From Scatosoma sp045128055 (lineage in GTDB: Bacteria; Bacillota; Clostridia; Christensenellales; Borkfalkiaceae): DNA of 53,911 bases. Shown here piece by piece: positions 7,014 through 14,484 of the stretch. Positions within the stretch are counted from its first letter, which is position 1. Every line of letters starts with the position of its first letter. The stretch spans positions 1 to 53,911 of the forward strand of contig JBGVRC010000045.1 of assembly GCA_045128055.1 (NCBI GenBank), given 5' to 3'. A program made the position numbers and the translations under genes. Under the pieces are notes generated by a model. That model worked only from the letters and a program-made list of their open reading frames with translations, was not told the DNA's origin and did no database searches.

Positions 7014-7754
7014 ATGATTATTTTGGGGATAGACCCCGGTCTTGCGACCTTGGGCTACGGCGTAATTGAAAAGGACGAAAAGGGCAACTTCCGCGCCATC
7101 GATTGCGGAGTAGTGCTCACGCCCAAAGAAGAAGGCTTGCCCGTCCGTCTTGCTATTTTGGAAGAAGGTATACGCAAAATTTTGGACAAGTACCACCCCG
7201 ACGAAGTGGCGATGGAAGAGCTGTTCTTTTCCAAAAACATCACGACGGGTATTGCGGTGGCGCACGCCCGCGGCGTGGCTTTGCTCACCTGCGTCAAAGA
7301 ATGCGGCAAGCTGTACGAATACACGCCTATGCAAATCAAGCAAGCCCTGACGGGGTATGGCAAAGCGGATAAAAAGCAAATCCAATCGGTGGTCACTTCT
7401 ATGCTTCGTTTAAAGGAAGTACCCAAACCCGACGACGCGGCGGACGCCTTGGCGATTGCGCTTTGTCACGGGTATGCCAGCCGCTTTGGCGAGCTGTTCG
7501 TCGTGGGGAATATGACGAGAACGAAGGGCAACAACACGGCTGTACCCGCAAACGATTACCAAGCCTTAATGGCGGCGGGGGCGAAGCGAAGCCGTAAAAA
7601 ATCAAGCGGCGGCTTTTCGTCGGCGGCTACGGCAAGCGCGTTGCAAAAAGCGACGGGGATTGCAGGCGTAACGGGGGTAGGACGAGCGTCCTGCGTAACG
7701 ATACCGCCGAAAAGCAAAACCGCAACAAAAAGCAAAAAAAATACGGATAAATAG
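7014..7754 (+). CDS. ruvC: Holliday junction endonuclease RuvC with a C-terminal extension
   Basis: RuvC cuts four-way DNA junctions in recombinational repair, guided by RuvAB. The acidic catalytic set is present: D7 in GIDPGLATLGYG, E68 in AMEEL, and D141/D144 in DDAADALA. The catalytic domain ends near residue 165, the usual length of the whole protein, but this one has 246 residues. The extra 80 or so are rich in Ala, Gly, Ser, Thr and Lys and end KSKTATKSKKNTDK, with no recognised domain; they look like a disordered, possibly DNA-binding tail. The start fits the N-terminus of the family, although the ribosome-binding site is weak. ruvA follows after 8 bases. Confidence 0.95.
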   Translation: MIILGIDPGLATLGYGVIEKDEKGNFRAIDCGVVLTPKEEGLPVRLAILEEGIRKILDKYHPDEVAMEELFFSKNITTGIAVAHARGVALLTCVKECGKLYEYTPMQIKQALTGYGKADKKQIQSVVTSMLRLKEVPKPDDAADALAIALCHGYASRFGELFVVGNMTRTKGNNTAVPANDYQALMAAGAKRSRKKSSGGFSSAATASALQKATGIAGVTGVGRASCVTIPPKSKTATKSKKNTDK

Positions 7755-7762
7755 GAGAGAAT

Positions 7763-8377
7763 ATGATAGCGTTTTTAAGGGGCAGGGTATTGACGACGAC
7801 GGCGGAAACGGTGATTTTGGACGTAAACGGCGTCGGGTACGAAGCGTTTTGCACGGGTTCGGTATTCCGCAAAATCACGGTTGGCGCGGTGGCGGAGCTG
7901 TACACCTATTTGCAGGTAAAGGAAGACGGCATCACCTTGTTCGGGTTTGATACGCCGAAAGAAAAGGAGCTGTTTTTGAAGCTGATTTCCGTTTCGGGCG
8001 TTGGACCGAAGCTGGGTATTTCCATTTTAGCGGCTTTGTCCGCGGACGATTTTGCGTACGCTGTAGCGACGGCGGACGTGAAGCGTTTAAGCGCGGTAAA
8101 GGGCTTGGGCAAAAAGACGGCGGAAAAAATCGTTTTGGAATTGCACGGCAAAATTTCCGCGGCGGAAGTGTTGGGCGCAAGCGGCGACGATTTCTCGCCT
8201 ACGGCGGCTGTGGCGGACGCGCCTGCGAAATTATCGGCTGTGGAAGAAGAAGGCGTTTCCGCGCTTATGGGCTTGGGCTTTACCAGAGCGGAATCCACGC
8301 AAGCGGTGAAAAAAGCCCGCGACAACGGCGCGAAGACGGTGGAAGAGATTATTATGCGCGCCCTGCAAGGCGTTTAA
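7763..8377 (+). CDS. ruvA: Holliday junction DNA helicase subunit RuvA
   Basis: RuvA binds Holliday junctions as a tetramer and loads the RuvB motor. The 204 residues match the family length. An N-terminal OB fold (MIAFLRGRVL) is followed by two helix-hairpin-helix motifs, SVSGVGPKLGISI at about 76-88 and AVKGLGKKTAEKI at about 111-123. The C-terminal UBA-like domain begins near VEEEGVSALMGLGFTRAE and contacts RuvB. The ribosome-binding site GGAGAG lies 8 bases after the ruvC stop, so the two genes are co-transcribed. A repeat of about 90 bp separates it from ruvB. Confidence 0.96.
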   Translation: MIAFLRGRVLTTTAETVILDVNGVGYEAFCTGSVFRKITVGAVAELYTYLQVKEDGITLFGFDTPKEKELFLKLISVSGVGPKLGISILAALSADDFAYAVATADVKRLSAVKGLGKKTAEKIVLELHGKISAAEVLGASGDDFSPTAAVADAPAKLSAVEEEGVSALMGLGFTRAESTQAVKKARDNGAKTVEEIIMRALQGV

Positions 8378-8464
8378 ACGACGTATATGCGTCGGCAGCG
8401 TGACGCTGCACCCAAGTTGGTGTATCATGCACTCGTTTTTGAAGTTTGATGCGCATTAGGATAG
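8378..8464. repeat. Intergenic repeat, family D copy 1
   Basis: Begins ACGACGTATATGCGTCG right after the ruvA stop (the same 17 bases begin the element after era at 30704). It continues with AGCGTGACGCTGC, TTGGTGTATCATGCACTCG and GCATTAGGATAG. The second half recurs at 31277-31343. It interrupts the ruvA-ruvB gap; ruvB may be read through it or use a promoter inside it. Confidence 0.65.
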
Positions 8465-8496
8465 ATAAACTTATACAGTATAAAAGGTAAATCGAT

Positions 8497-9552
8497 ATGT
8501 TTGAAGATGAAGATTTTGGCGAAGAAAACTTACTCGTCAGCACAAAAACGGAATATGACGCGGAAGAAAACGTACTGCGCCCGAAAGCAATGTGCGACTA
8601 CGTCGGTCAGCAAAAGGTAAAAGAAAATCTCGGCGTGTATATCGCGGCGGCGAAAGCGCGCGGCGAAGCGCTTGACCACGTGCTTTTATACGGCCCCCCG
8701 GGGCTTGGTAAAACCACCCTTTCGCATATTATCGCCAACGAGCTGGGCGTGTCGATAAAGCTCACCAGCGGCCCTGCCATCGAGCGTTCGGGGGATTTGG
8801 CGGCGATTTTGACCAACTTAAACGAAGGGGACGTGCTGTTTATCGACGAAATCCACCGCTTGAACAGAAGCGTGGAAGAAATTTTGTATTCCGCAATGGA
8901 AGATTACGCCTTGGATATCATCGTCGGGAAAGGTCCGTCGGCGCGGAATATCCGCTTTGCCTTGAAAAAATTTACGCTCATCGGCGCAACGACCAGGGTG
9001 GGTATGCTTGCCGCGCCCTTGCGGGATAGATTTGGTATCATCAACCGCTTGGAAATGTACACGCCGAGCGAATTGCAGGAAATCGTTTGTCGTAGCGCGC
9101 GGGCTTTGGATATTGCCATTGCGGACGATGCGGCGGCGGAAATTGCAAGGCGCAGCCGCGGTACGCCCCGTATCGCAAACCGACTTTTAAAACGCGTCCG
9201 CGACTTTTCGGTGGTGAAAGGAAATTCCGTCATCACGAGAGAAGACGCAAGGTTTGCCCTTTCCCGCTTGGAAATTGACGAGCTGGGCTTGGACGAAACG
9301 GACAGAAATTTACTTCGCGCCTTGATAGACAAATTCGGCGGCGGGCCTACGGGCTTGGAAACGCTCGCGGCGACCATCAACGAAGACGCGAACACCATCG
9401 AAGACGTGTACGAGCCGTATTTGTTGCAGCTTGGCTTTATTGCAAGAACGCCGCGCGGCAGAATTTGTTTAAAGGACGGCTATGCGCATATGGGTATGCA
9501 GCCGAGCATAAAAGCGCGCCGACAAATGTCGCTTTTTGAGTTTGACGATTAA
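8497..9552 (+). CDS. ruvB: Holliday junction branch migration ATPase RuvB
   Basis: RuvB is the AAA+ hexameric motor that drives branch migration. The 351-residue protein has Walker A GPPGLGKT at 66-73, Walker B LFIDEIH at 114-120 and sensor-like GATTRVGM. A C-terminal winged helix follows, with the typical GGGPTGLETLAATINED. The N-terminal 25 residues are acidic. Start at 8497, with AAAAGG a few bases upstream. It completes the ruvCAB set and is followed within 45 bases by queA, as in many Firmicutes. Confidence 0.97.
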   Translation: MFEDEDFGEENLLVSTKTEYDAEENVLRPKAMCDYVGQQKVKENLGVYIAAAKARGEALDHVLLYGPPGLGKTTLSHIIANELGVSIKLTSGPAIERSGDLAAILTNLNEGDVLFIDEIHRLNRSVEEILYSAMEDYALDIIVGKGPSARNIRFALKKFTLIGATTRVGMLAAPLRDRFGIINRLEMYTPSELQEIVCRSARALDIAIADDAAAEIARRSRGTPRIANRLLKRVRDFSVVKGNSVITREDARFALSRLEIDELGLDETDRNLLRALIDKFGGGPTGLETLAATINEDANTIEDVYEPYLLQLGFIARTPRGRICLKDGYAHMGMQPSIKARRQMSLFEFDD

Positions 9553-9596
9553 AAGGAGTGGGGCAGGTACGCGTTGAAATTGCCCCAAACAAAAAA

Positions 9597-10634
9597 ATGC
9601 AAGAAAAAGTACAGTATAAAAAAAGTGATTTTTATTATGATTTGCCCGAAGAGCGCATAGCGCAAACGCCCGCAGAGCCGCGCGATTCTTCCCGCCTTTT
9701 GGTGTATCATAAGGACGAAAAACGCATTGAAGATAAAATTTTCCGCGACGTAGCCGACTATTTGCAGGCAGGGGACGTTTTGGTTGTCAACAACACCAAG
9801 GTTATCCCTGCGAGAATGTACGCGAAAACGGCGCACGGCGGCGTGGTGGAAGTTTTGCTCTTAAAACGCTTTGATTTGAATACTTGGGAAGTGCTGATGC
9901 GCCCGGGTAAAAAGGGGAAAATCGGCGTGACGATGACGGTTGGCGACGAATTGTCTTTTACCGTCAAGGATATTACGGAATCGGGGGAACGAATCGTAGA
10001 ATTTGCCTACGAAGGCGCGTTTGAAGACGTTTTATCCCGCGTAGGCACAATGCCCTTGCCCCCGTATATCAAGGAAAAGCTGGAAAATCAAGAAAGATAC
10101 AACACGGTATACAGCAAAACGAACGGCTCGGCGGCTGCGCCGACGGCGGGCTTGCATTTCACGGACGAATTGCTTGCAAAGCTGAAAAATAAAGGGGTGC
10201 AGGTGGCGGAAGTGCTGTTGCACGTGGGCTTGGGTACGTTCCGTCCCGTCAGCGAAGATATTATCACCGACCACAAAATGCACTCGGAATTTTATCAAAT
10301 CAGCAAGCAGTCGGCGGAAATTATCAATGCAGCCAAGGCGGAAGGCAGGCGAGTGATTGCCGTAGGCACGACTTCGGTGCGTACCTTGGAAAGCGTAGCC
10401 GACGAAAAGGGCTTCGTTCGCGAATGTAGCGGCAATACGGAAATTTTCTTGTACCCGCCCTATCAAATGAAGTGCGTGGACGCGCTCATTACCAACTTCC
10501 ACCTTCCCGAAAGCACGCTTATCATGCTCGTAGCTTGTTTGACGGGCAGGGAAGAAATTTTGGACGTGTATAAGTATGCGGTGGAGAACAAGTACCGCTT
10601 CTTCTCCTTCGGCGACGCCTGTTTGATTGTATAA
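9597..10634 (+). CDS. queA: S-adenosylmethionine:tRNA ribosyltransferase-isomerase QueA
   Basis: QueA moves the ribosyl part of SAM onto 7-aminomethyl-7-deazaguanine at the wobble base of tRNA to make epoxyqueuosine. Family signatures are visible: SDFYYDLPEERIAQTP near the start, NNTKVIPAR, GAAPTAGLHFT-like AAAPTAGLHFT, and VGLGTFRPV. I start at the ATG at 9597 (345 residues, normal length). A GTG at 9558 in the same frame overlaps the AAGGAG site that follows ruvB. GGGGCA (9560-9565) and TGCCCC lie between that site and the ATG and could form a hairpin bringing the two together. QueH at 19512 would act on the product. Confidence 0.94.
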   Translation: MQEKVQYKKSDFYYDLPEERIAQTPAEPRDSSRLLVYHKDEKRIEDKIFRDVADYLQAGDVLVVNNTKVIPARMYAKTAHGGVVEVLLLKRFDLNTWEVLMRPGKKGKIGVTMTVGDELSFTVKDITESGERIVEFAYEGAFEDVLSRVGTMPLPPYIKEKLENQERYNTVYSKTNGSAAAPTAGLHFTDELLAKLKNKGVQVAEVLLHVGLGTFRPVSEDIITDHKMHSEFYQISKQSAEIINAAKAEGRRVIAVGTTSVRTLESVADEKGFVRECSGNTEIFLYPPYQMKCVDALITNFHLPESTLIMLVACLTGREEILDVYKYAVENKYRFFSFGDACLIV

Positions 10635-10778
10635 CGCGTCGCATTTCTGCGTTGCGGCTCACTCACTTACTATCGGTAAGCTCCTTCGCCCCGCCTTGAA
10701 CTGCTCGGTTCTACAACCAAACAATATCGCTCTATCCTGCTTCCCGTAAAATTCGGGGACGCCTGTTTGATTTTGTAA
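10608..10778. repeat. Family C nested-palindrome repeat flanked by a duplicated queA 3' end
   Basis: The last 27 bases of queA and its stop (10608-10634) recur with 24 matches at 10752-10778. Between them lies a family C element, from 10636, with inner stem CTTAC (10666-10670)/GTAAG (10676-10680) and flanks GCGTTGCGGCTCAC and CTCCTTCGCC. The layout looks like insertion of the repeat with duplication of the gene end, or a deleted second copy. Confidence 0.6.
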
Positions 10779-10830
10779 ATCAAGCAAAGTAATAAGTAAT
10801 AAGTAAAAGTGAATAGGTGCGGGGAAATAT

Positions 10831-11202
10831 ATGAATAATTCAGGGAAATATCGTCAATCGGAACAAGATTATTTGGAAGCGATTTTGGAAATTGCAAAGG
10901 AAGAAAAAATCGTCCATAGAATCGACATAGCCAAGCGTTTAAACGTATCGCAGGCGGCGGTGAACAAAGCCGTAAAAAACCTTTGCGAAAAGGGTTATGT
11001 GTACGAAGACGGTAAGCATTTGTATTTGAGCGAAACGGGGCTTTCGTATGCCGAAGCGGTGTTTGAAAAGCATTGTATTATCCGCGAATTTTTAATAAAA
11101 CACGGCGTTTCGTCTGCTACGGCGGAGCAAGACGCTTGCCGATTAGAACATTTGATTTCCGATGAAACCTTCAAAATGATGAAAAAATTTATCGGAAAAT
11201 AA
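10831..11202 (+). CDS. DtxR/MntR-family metal-dependent transcriptional regulator
   Basis: This 123-residue protein has the winged-helix DNA-binding domain of the DtxR family (RQSEQDYLEAILEIAKEE, then HRIDIAKRLNVSQAAVNKAVKNL) and a short metal-binding and dimerisation domain containing EKHCIIREFL and ACRLEHLISDET. It lacks the SH3-like third domain of DtxR itself, as MntR does. Such proteins sense Fe(II) or Mn(II) and repress uptake genes. It sits just upstream of feoAB, whose promoter carries palindromes, so iron control of Feo is a reasonable inference. Three tandem AAGTAAT-type heptamers (10787-10807) precede the start. GGGGAAATAT may serve as ribosome-binding site. Confidence 0.85.
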   Translation: MNNSGKYRQSEQDYLEAILEIAKEEKIVHRIDIAKRLNVSQAAVNKAVKNLCEKGYVYEDGKHLYLSETGLSYAEAVFEKHCIIREFLIKHGVSSATAEQDACRLEHLISDETFKMMKKFIGK

Positions 11203-11213
11203 GGGGATAAGAA

Positions 11214-11432
11214 ATGAAAAAGAAATGGCTTTATAAAATTTTATTTATAATATCCGCTCTTTTGTTGATGTGCTTTTTTATTTCGTTTGGTGTAGATATA
11301 TATAAATATGACGATTATAAAACTTCCGCACCGTTATATGCGTATGCGCTTGTGCGAATGATAGAATTTATCCTACCGAGCATAATCGTTTTTATAGTAG
11401 GAATGATTATTAAGAAAAAAAGCTGTAAATAA
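11214..11432 (+). CDS. Small two-segment membrane protein, unknown
   Basis: A 72-residue protein with two hydrophobic helices, about 8-28 and 50-67, a short polar loop and a basic tail KKKSCK. The start at 11214 follows AAGGGGAT, 11 bases after the regulator stop, so it is co-transcribed with the DtxR-type gene. Codons are AT-rich. It resembles no family that I can name. Its position before feoAB suggests, but does not show, a link to metal homeostasis. Confidence 0.6.
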   Translation: MKKKWLYKILFIISALLLMCFFISFGVDIYKYDDYKTSAPLYAYALVRMIEFILPSIIVFIVGMIIKKKSCK

Positions 11433-11471
11433 AAATTACTCTTTTTTATAATTAAATAAAATGTATAACGT

Positions 11472-11502
11472 GCCGACGGATTTTGCCGTCGGCGTAATTT
11501 TT
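11472..11502 (+). terminator. Terminator after the small membrane protein
   Basis: GCCGACGG (11472-11479) pairs with CCGTCGGC (11486-11493), followed by GTAATTTTTT. It separates the regulator operon from the feo operon. Confidence 0.75.
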
Positions 11503-11523
11503 TGTAAAATTTTTCAAAAATTT

Positions 11524-11634
11524 CTTAACTGTGGTTTATTTTTGTTTGACATAGGCATAAAATAATGGTATAATAACCACGAAATACGGTTATATCCGCT
11601 TTTTCTTTTACATAAAAACTTAACCGTGGTTAAG
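11524..11634 (+). promoter_or_regulatory. feo promoter with two flanking operator-like palindromes
   Basis: TTGACA (11546-11551), 17-bp spacer and TATAAT (11569-11574) form the promoter. Downstream lies the perfect dyad CTTAACC-GT-GGTTAAG (11619-11634). Upstream, CTTAACTGTGGTT (11524-11536) is a degenerate copy of it. The outer flanks AATTTCTTAAC and GTTAAGAAATT are exact inverted repeats of each other. The layout fits repression by a dimeric regulator, most likely the adjacent DtxR-type protein. Confidence 0.7.
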
Positions 11635-11664
11635 AAATTAAAAAGGGCGGCAAAGGAGAACAAA

Positions 11665-11886
11665 ATGAAACTTTTATCAGACTTAAAAGTGGGAGAAAGC
11701 GGGGTTGTGACGGCGGTGAACGGCGAAGGCGCGGTGCGGCGCAGACTGTTTGATATGGGCATCACCCCTGGGGCGGGCGTATATTTACGCAAAAAAGCGC
11801 CCCTTGGCGACCCGATTGAAATTGCTATTCGCGGGTACGAGCTTACTTTGCGCAAAAGCGAAGCGGCGCACGTAGAGATTCAATAA
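11665..11886 (+). CDS. feoA: Ferrous iron transport accessory protein FeoA
   Basis: FeoA is a small SH3-like cytoplasmic protein that assists FeoB. The 73 residues fit the family, with LSDLKVGESGVV, RRRLFDMGITPGA and the closing GYELTLRKSEA. The start at 11665 is fixed by AAAGGAG seven bases upstream; a GTG further upstream in the same frame overlaps the palindrome and is unlikely. feoB follows after 15 bases. Confidence 0.93.
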   Translation: MKLLSDLKVGESGVVTAVNGEGAVRRRLFDMGITPGAGVYLRKKAPLGDPIEIAIRGYELTLRKSEAAHVEIQ

Positions 11887-11901
11887 GGCAGGTGATAGAA
11901 T

Positions 11902-14202
11902 ATGTTAAAATTTGCTTTGGCGGGCAATCCCAACTGCGGTAAGACGACCTTGTTCAACGCATTGACGGGGAGTACGGCGCACGTAGGGAATTGGCCCGGC
12001 GTTACGGTAGATAAAAAGGTTGGTACGTATAAAAAAGGGGAAACGCCCGTAGAAATTATCGATTTGCCGGGGATTTATTCCCTTTCGCCCTATACACCCG
12101 AAGAAGTGATTGCGCGTAATTTTCTTTTGGAAGAAAGCCCCGATGGGATTATCAATATCGTAGACGCGACGAACTTGGAAAGAAATTTATACCTGACCAC
12201 CCAACTGATGGAAATCGGCGTGCCTATGATTTTGGCGTTGAATATGACGGACGTTTTGGATAAGCGCGGGGATAGGATAGACGTGCGGGCTTTGGAACGG
12301 CGTATCGGCTTGCCCGTGGTGGAAATTTCCGCCTTGAAGGGCAAAAACGTAGACGATTTGATGTCGGTTGCTATGCAGGCGATACAAAGCAAGTACGTGG
12401 GAACAAGCGTTTTGAAAAACAGCTTGCTGGGCTCGGCAATAGCCAACGCGGAGATTGCTTTGCAGCTTAAAGGCGTACCTGCCCCCTTGTTCCACGCGAT
12501 AAAGCTTGTGGAAAAGGACGAAATCGAAGTAAAAAATCACCCTGCGGAAGCGCAGGCGGCAGAAGCGTTTATCAAAGAAAACGTATGTATGCCAAACGGT
12601 CAAGCGTGCGACGTGGAAGCGGAAATCGCCGACGCGAGATATAAGTACATAGCGACACATTTTTCTTCTACTTTGACAAGAGCAAGAAAACATAGCTACG
12701 ATACCTTGACAAAGTCGGACAAAGCGGACAAAGTGTTGACCCACAAGATTTGGGGGTTGCCGATTTTCCTTGGTATTTTGTTTTTGATTTTCCATTTGAC
12801 TTTCTCGGAAAACTTGTTCTTCTTGGGCTCGATAATTCCGTCGTTTGGCGAATGGGCGGGCGCGGAAGGGAGCGCCTGGAAAGGGATTTTGTTCGGCGGC
12901 GGTCTTAATTCTCCCGGGGTAATATTCTTCAACGCGATGGAGCTGATTACAGGCAAAATCGGGGAATGGCTGGCGCTTGGCTTGGGCGGTTTGGGCGCAA
13001 GCCCCGCCGTTTCGGGCTTGATAGTGGACGGCGTTTGGGGCGGTATTGCTTCGGTGCTTTCTTTCCTGCCGCAAATTCTCGTTTTGTTCCTGTTCTTCTC
13101 TATTTTGGAAGACAGCGGATATATGGCGCGCGTAGCCTTTATGTTGGATAGAATTTTCCGTCGTTTCGGGGTTTCGGGTAGAGCGTTTATGCCGATGATT
13201 ATGGGTTTTGGTTGCTCTGTTCCCGCAATGATAAACACCCGTACGATGGCGGACGAAAGGGAAAGAGAAGCGACGGTGCGCGTCATTCCTTTCTTCTCTT
13301 GCGGGGCAAAAATGCCTATTTTGCTCGCAATAGCGGGCGCGATTGCCACGATGAACGGCAATTTAAACGCGGATATTATCACTTATTCAATGTATTTGCT
13401 CGGTATTGCGGTGGCGCTCGTTTCCTTGCTCGTAATGCGTAAAACGACGATGCGCGGCGAAGCTTCGCCCTTTATTATGGAGTTGCCTTTGTACCATATG
13501 CCCGGGTTTAGAAGCTTGATGCTGCACCTTTGGGACAAAGCCAAGCACTTTATCCAAAAGGCGTTCACCATTATTTTGATTTCCTGTATCGTCATTTGGT
13601 TTTTGTCCAACTTCGGTTGGGATTGGCGGTATTTGGGCGAAGAGCATATGGATAAATCCATTTTGGCTTCGCTTGGTAAGCTTATCCAGCCTATCTTTAC
13701 CCCGCTTGGGTTCGGCGCGCAGCTCAACACTAACGGTTGGGTGTTTGCGGTGGCGGCGATTACGGGCTTGATTGCCAAAGAAGACGTTATCGCGACCTTT
13801 GGTACGCTGGCGGCGTGCATTGGCGGCGTTATTGCGGAAATGGAAATCGAAGGCGCGGGCGAAGTGTCGGCGATTGTGTCCGCAACGGGAATTTCCGTAC
13901 CTGCTCTGATTGCTTTCATTGCCTTTAATATGCTCACCATACCTTGCTTTGCGGCGGTAGCGGCGGCGAAAGGGGAAATCGGTAAGGGCAAGTTTAAATG
14001 GACGCTTTTCTTCTGGCTTTTCACTTCCTTTACGGTGTCTTCCATCGTGTACTGCTTTGGCAGTATGTTTGCGGGCTGGTCTACCTGGTCGGTTATCGCA
14101 AGCATAGCTTGGTTGGCGGCTGGCGTTCTTGCAATCGTGGGGATTACTTGGTATAATCGGTATATGGATAAAAAGGAACAAAAGAAATATGGAATGGATT
14201 GA
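11902..14202 (+). CDS. feoB: Ferrous iron transporter FeoB
   Basis: FeoB is the inner-membrane Fe(II) permease with an N-terminal G protein. G1 GNPNCGKTT is at 8-16, G3 DLPG at 54-57 and G4 NMTD at 114-117. A helical linker to about residue 270 precedes the membrane part, with two Gate (nucleoside-recognition) domains and Cys-containing segments MGFGCSVPAM and PFFSCGAKMPI typical of the pore. The length of 766 residues is normal. The ribosome-binding site AGGTGATAG is weak but the 15-base gap to feoA implies coupling. The 3' end overlaps the small Cys-rich gene by 14 bases. Confidence 0.97.
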   Translation: MLKFALAGNPNCGKTTLFNALTGSTAHVGNWPGVTVDKKVGTYKKGETPVEIIDLPGIYSLSPYTPEEVIARNFLLEESPDGIINIVDATNLERNLYLTTQLMEIGVPMILALNMTDVLDKRGDRIDVRALERRIGLPVVEISALKGKNVDDLMSVAMQAIQSKYVGTSVLKNSLLGSAIANAEIALQLKGVPAPLFHAIKLVEKDEIEVKNHPAEAQAAEAFIKENVCMPNGQACDVEAEIADARYKYIATHFSSTLTRARKHSYDTLTKSDKADKVLTHKIWGLPIFLGILFLIFHLTFSENLFFLGSIIPSFGEWAGAEGSAWKGILFGGGLNSPGVIFFNAMELITGKIGEWLALGLGGLGASPAVSGLIVDGVWGGIASVLSFLPQILVLFLFFSILEDSGYMARVAFMLDRIFRRFGVSGRAFMPMIMGFGCSVPAMINTRTMADEREREATVRVIPFFSCGAKMPILLAIAGAIATMNGNLNADIITYSMYLLGIAVALVSLLVMRKTTMRGEASPFIMELPLYHMPGFRSLMLHLWDKAKHFIQKAFTIILISCIVIWFLSNFGWDWRYLGEEHMDKSILASLGKLIQPIFTPLGFGAQLNTNGWVFAVAAITGLIAKEDVIATFGTLAACIGGVIAEMEIEGAGEVSAIVSATGISVPALIAFIAFNMLTIPCFAAVAAAKGEIGKGKFKWTLFFWLFTSFTVSSIVYCFGSMFAGWSTWSVIASIAWLAAGVLAIVGITWYNRYMDKKEQKKYGMD

Positions 14203-14371
14203 TTGGGTGCTCATCGGCGCGTTGGGCGCGGCGGTGGTTGGGATAGTTGCCTATCTCATCAAACAAAAAAAAGCGGGAAAGGGCGGTTGCGGCTGCGGCT
14301 GTAACGGCTGTCCGCGCGCGGAAGCTTGCTCGTCTGCAAAGCGTGCTCCGTCCGAAAATAAAGCAAATTAA
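14189..14371 (+). CDS. FeoB-associated Cys-rich membrane protein
   Basis: A 60-residue protein with one transmembrane helix (about 6-26), a basic stretch KQKKAGKG and the cluster CGCGCNGCPRAEAC. Proteins of this kind occur directly after feoB in many Firmicutes (FeoB_associated family) and may bind iron delivered by FeoB. The ATG at 14189 lies inside the end of feoB in another frame, giving translational coupling. A terminator ends the operon at once. Confidence 0.85.
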   Translation: MEWIDWVLIGALGAAVVGIVAYLIKQKKAGKGGCGCGCNGCPRAEACSSAKRAPSENKAN

Positions 14372-14394
14372 AAAGAGCCGAAAGGCTCTTTTTT
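14371..14394 (+). terminator. Terminator of the feo operon
   Basis: AAAAGAGCC (14371-14379), loop GAAA, GGCTCTTTT (14384-14392) and more T. A textbook intrinsic terminator, starting at the stop codon. Confidence 0.9.
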
Positions 14395-14414
14395 GCTTGT
14401 ATACGCAAAACAGC

Positions 14415-14443
14415 TTGAATTTTTATAATTTTTTTGTTATAAT
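14415..14443 (+). promoter_or_regulatory. Promoter of the beta-helix lipoprotein gene
   Basis: TTGAAT (14415-14420), 17-bp AT-rich spacer, TATAAT (14438-14443) with TGT before it (extended -10). Confidence 0.75.
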
Positions 14444-14484
14444 AAACGCAGCGAAAAATAAAATATAAAGCCCAAGGAAAAAAT

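Noticed and set aside
9558..9596. GTG start of queA at 9558
   Set aside because: The GTG overlaps the AAGGAG site and the added 13 residues are absent from QueA proteins; the ATG at 9597 gives the normal N-terminus.
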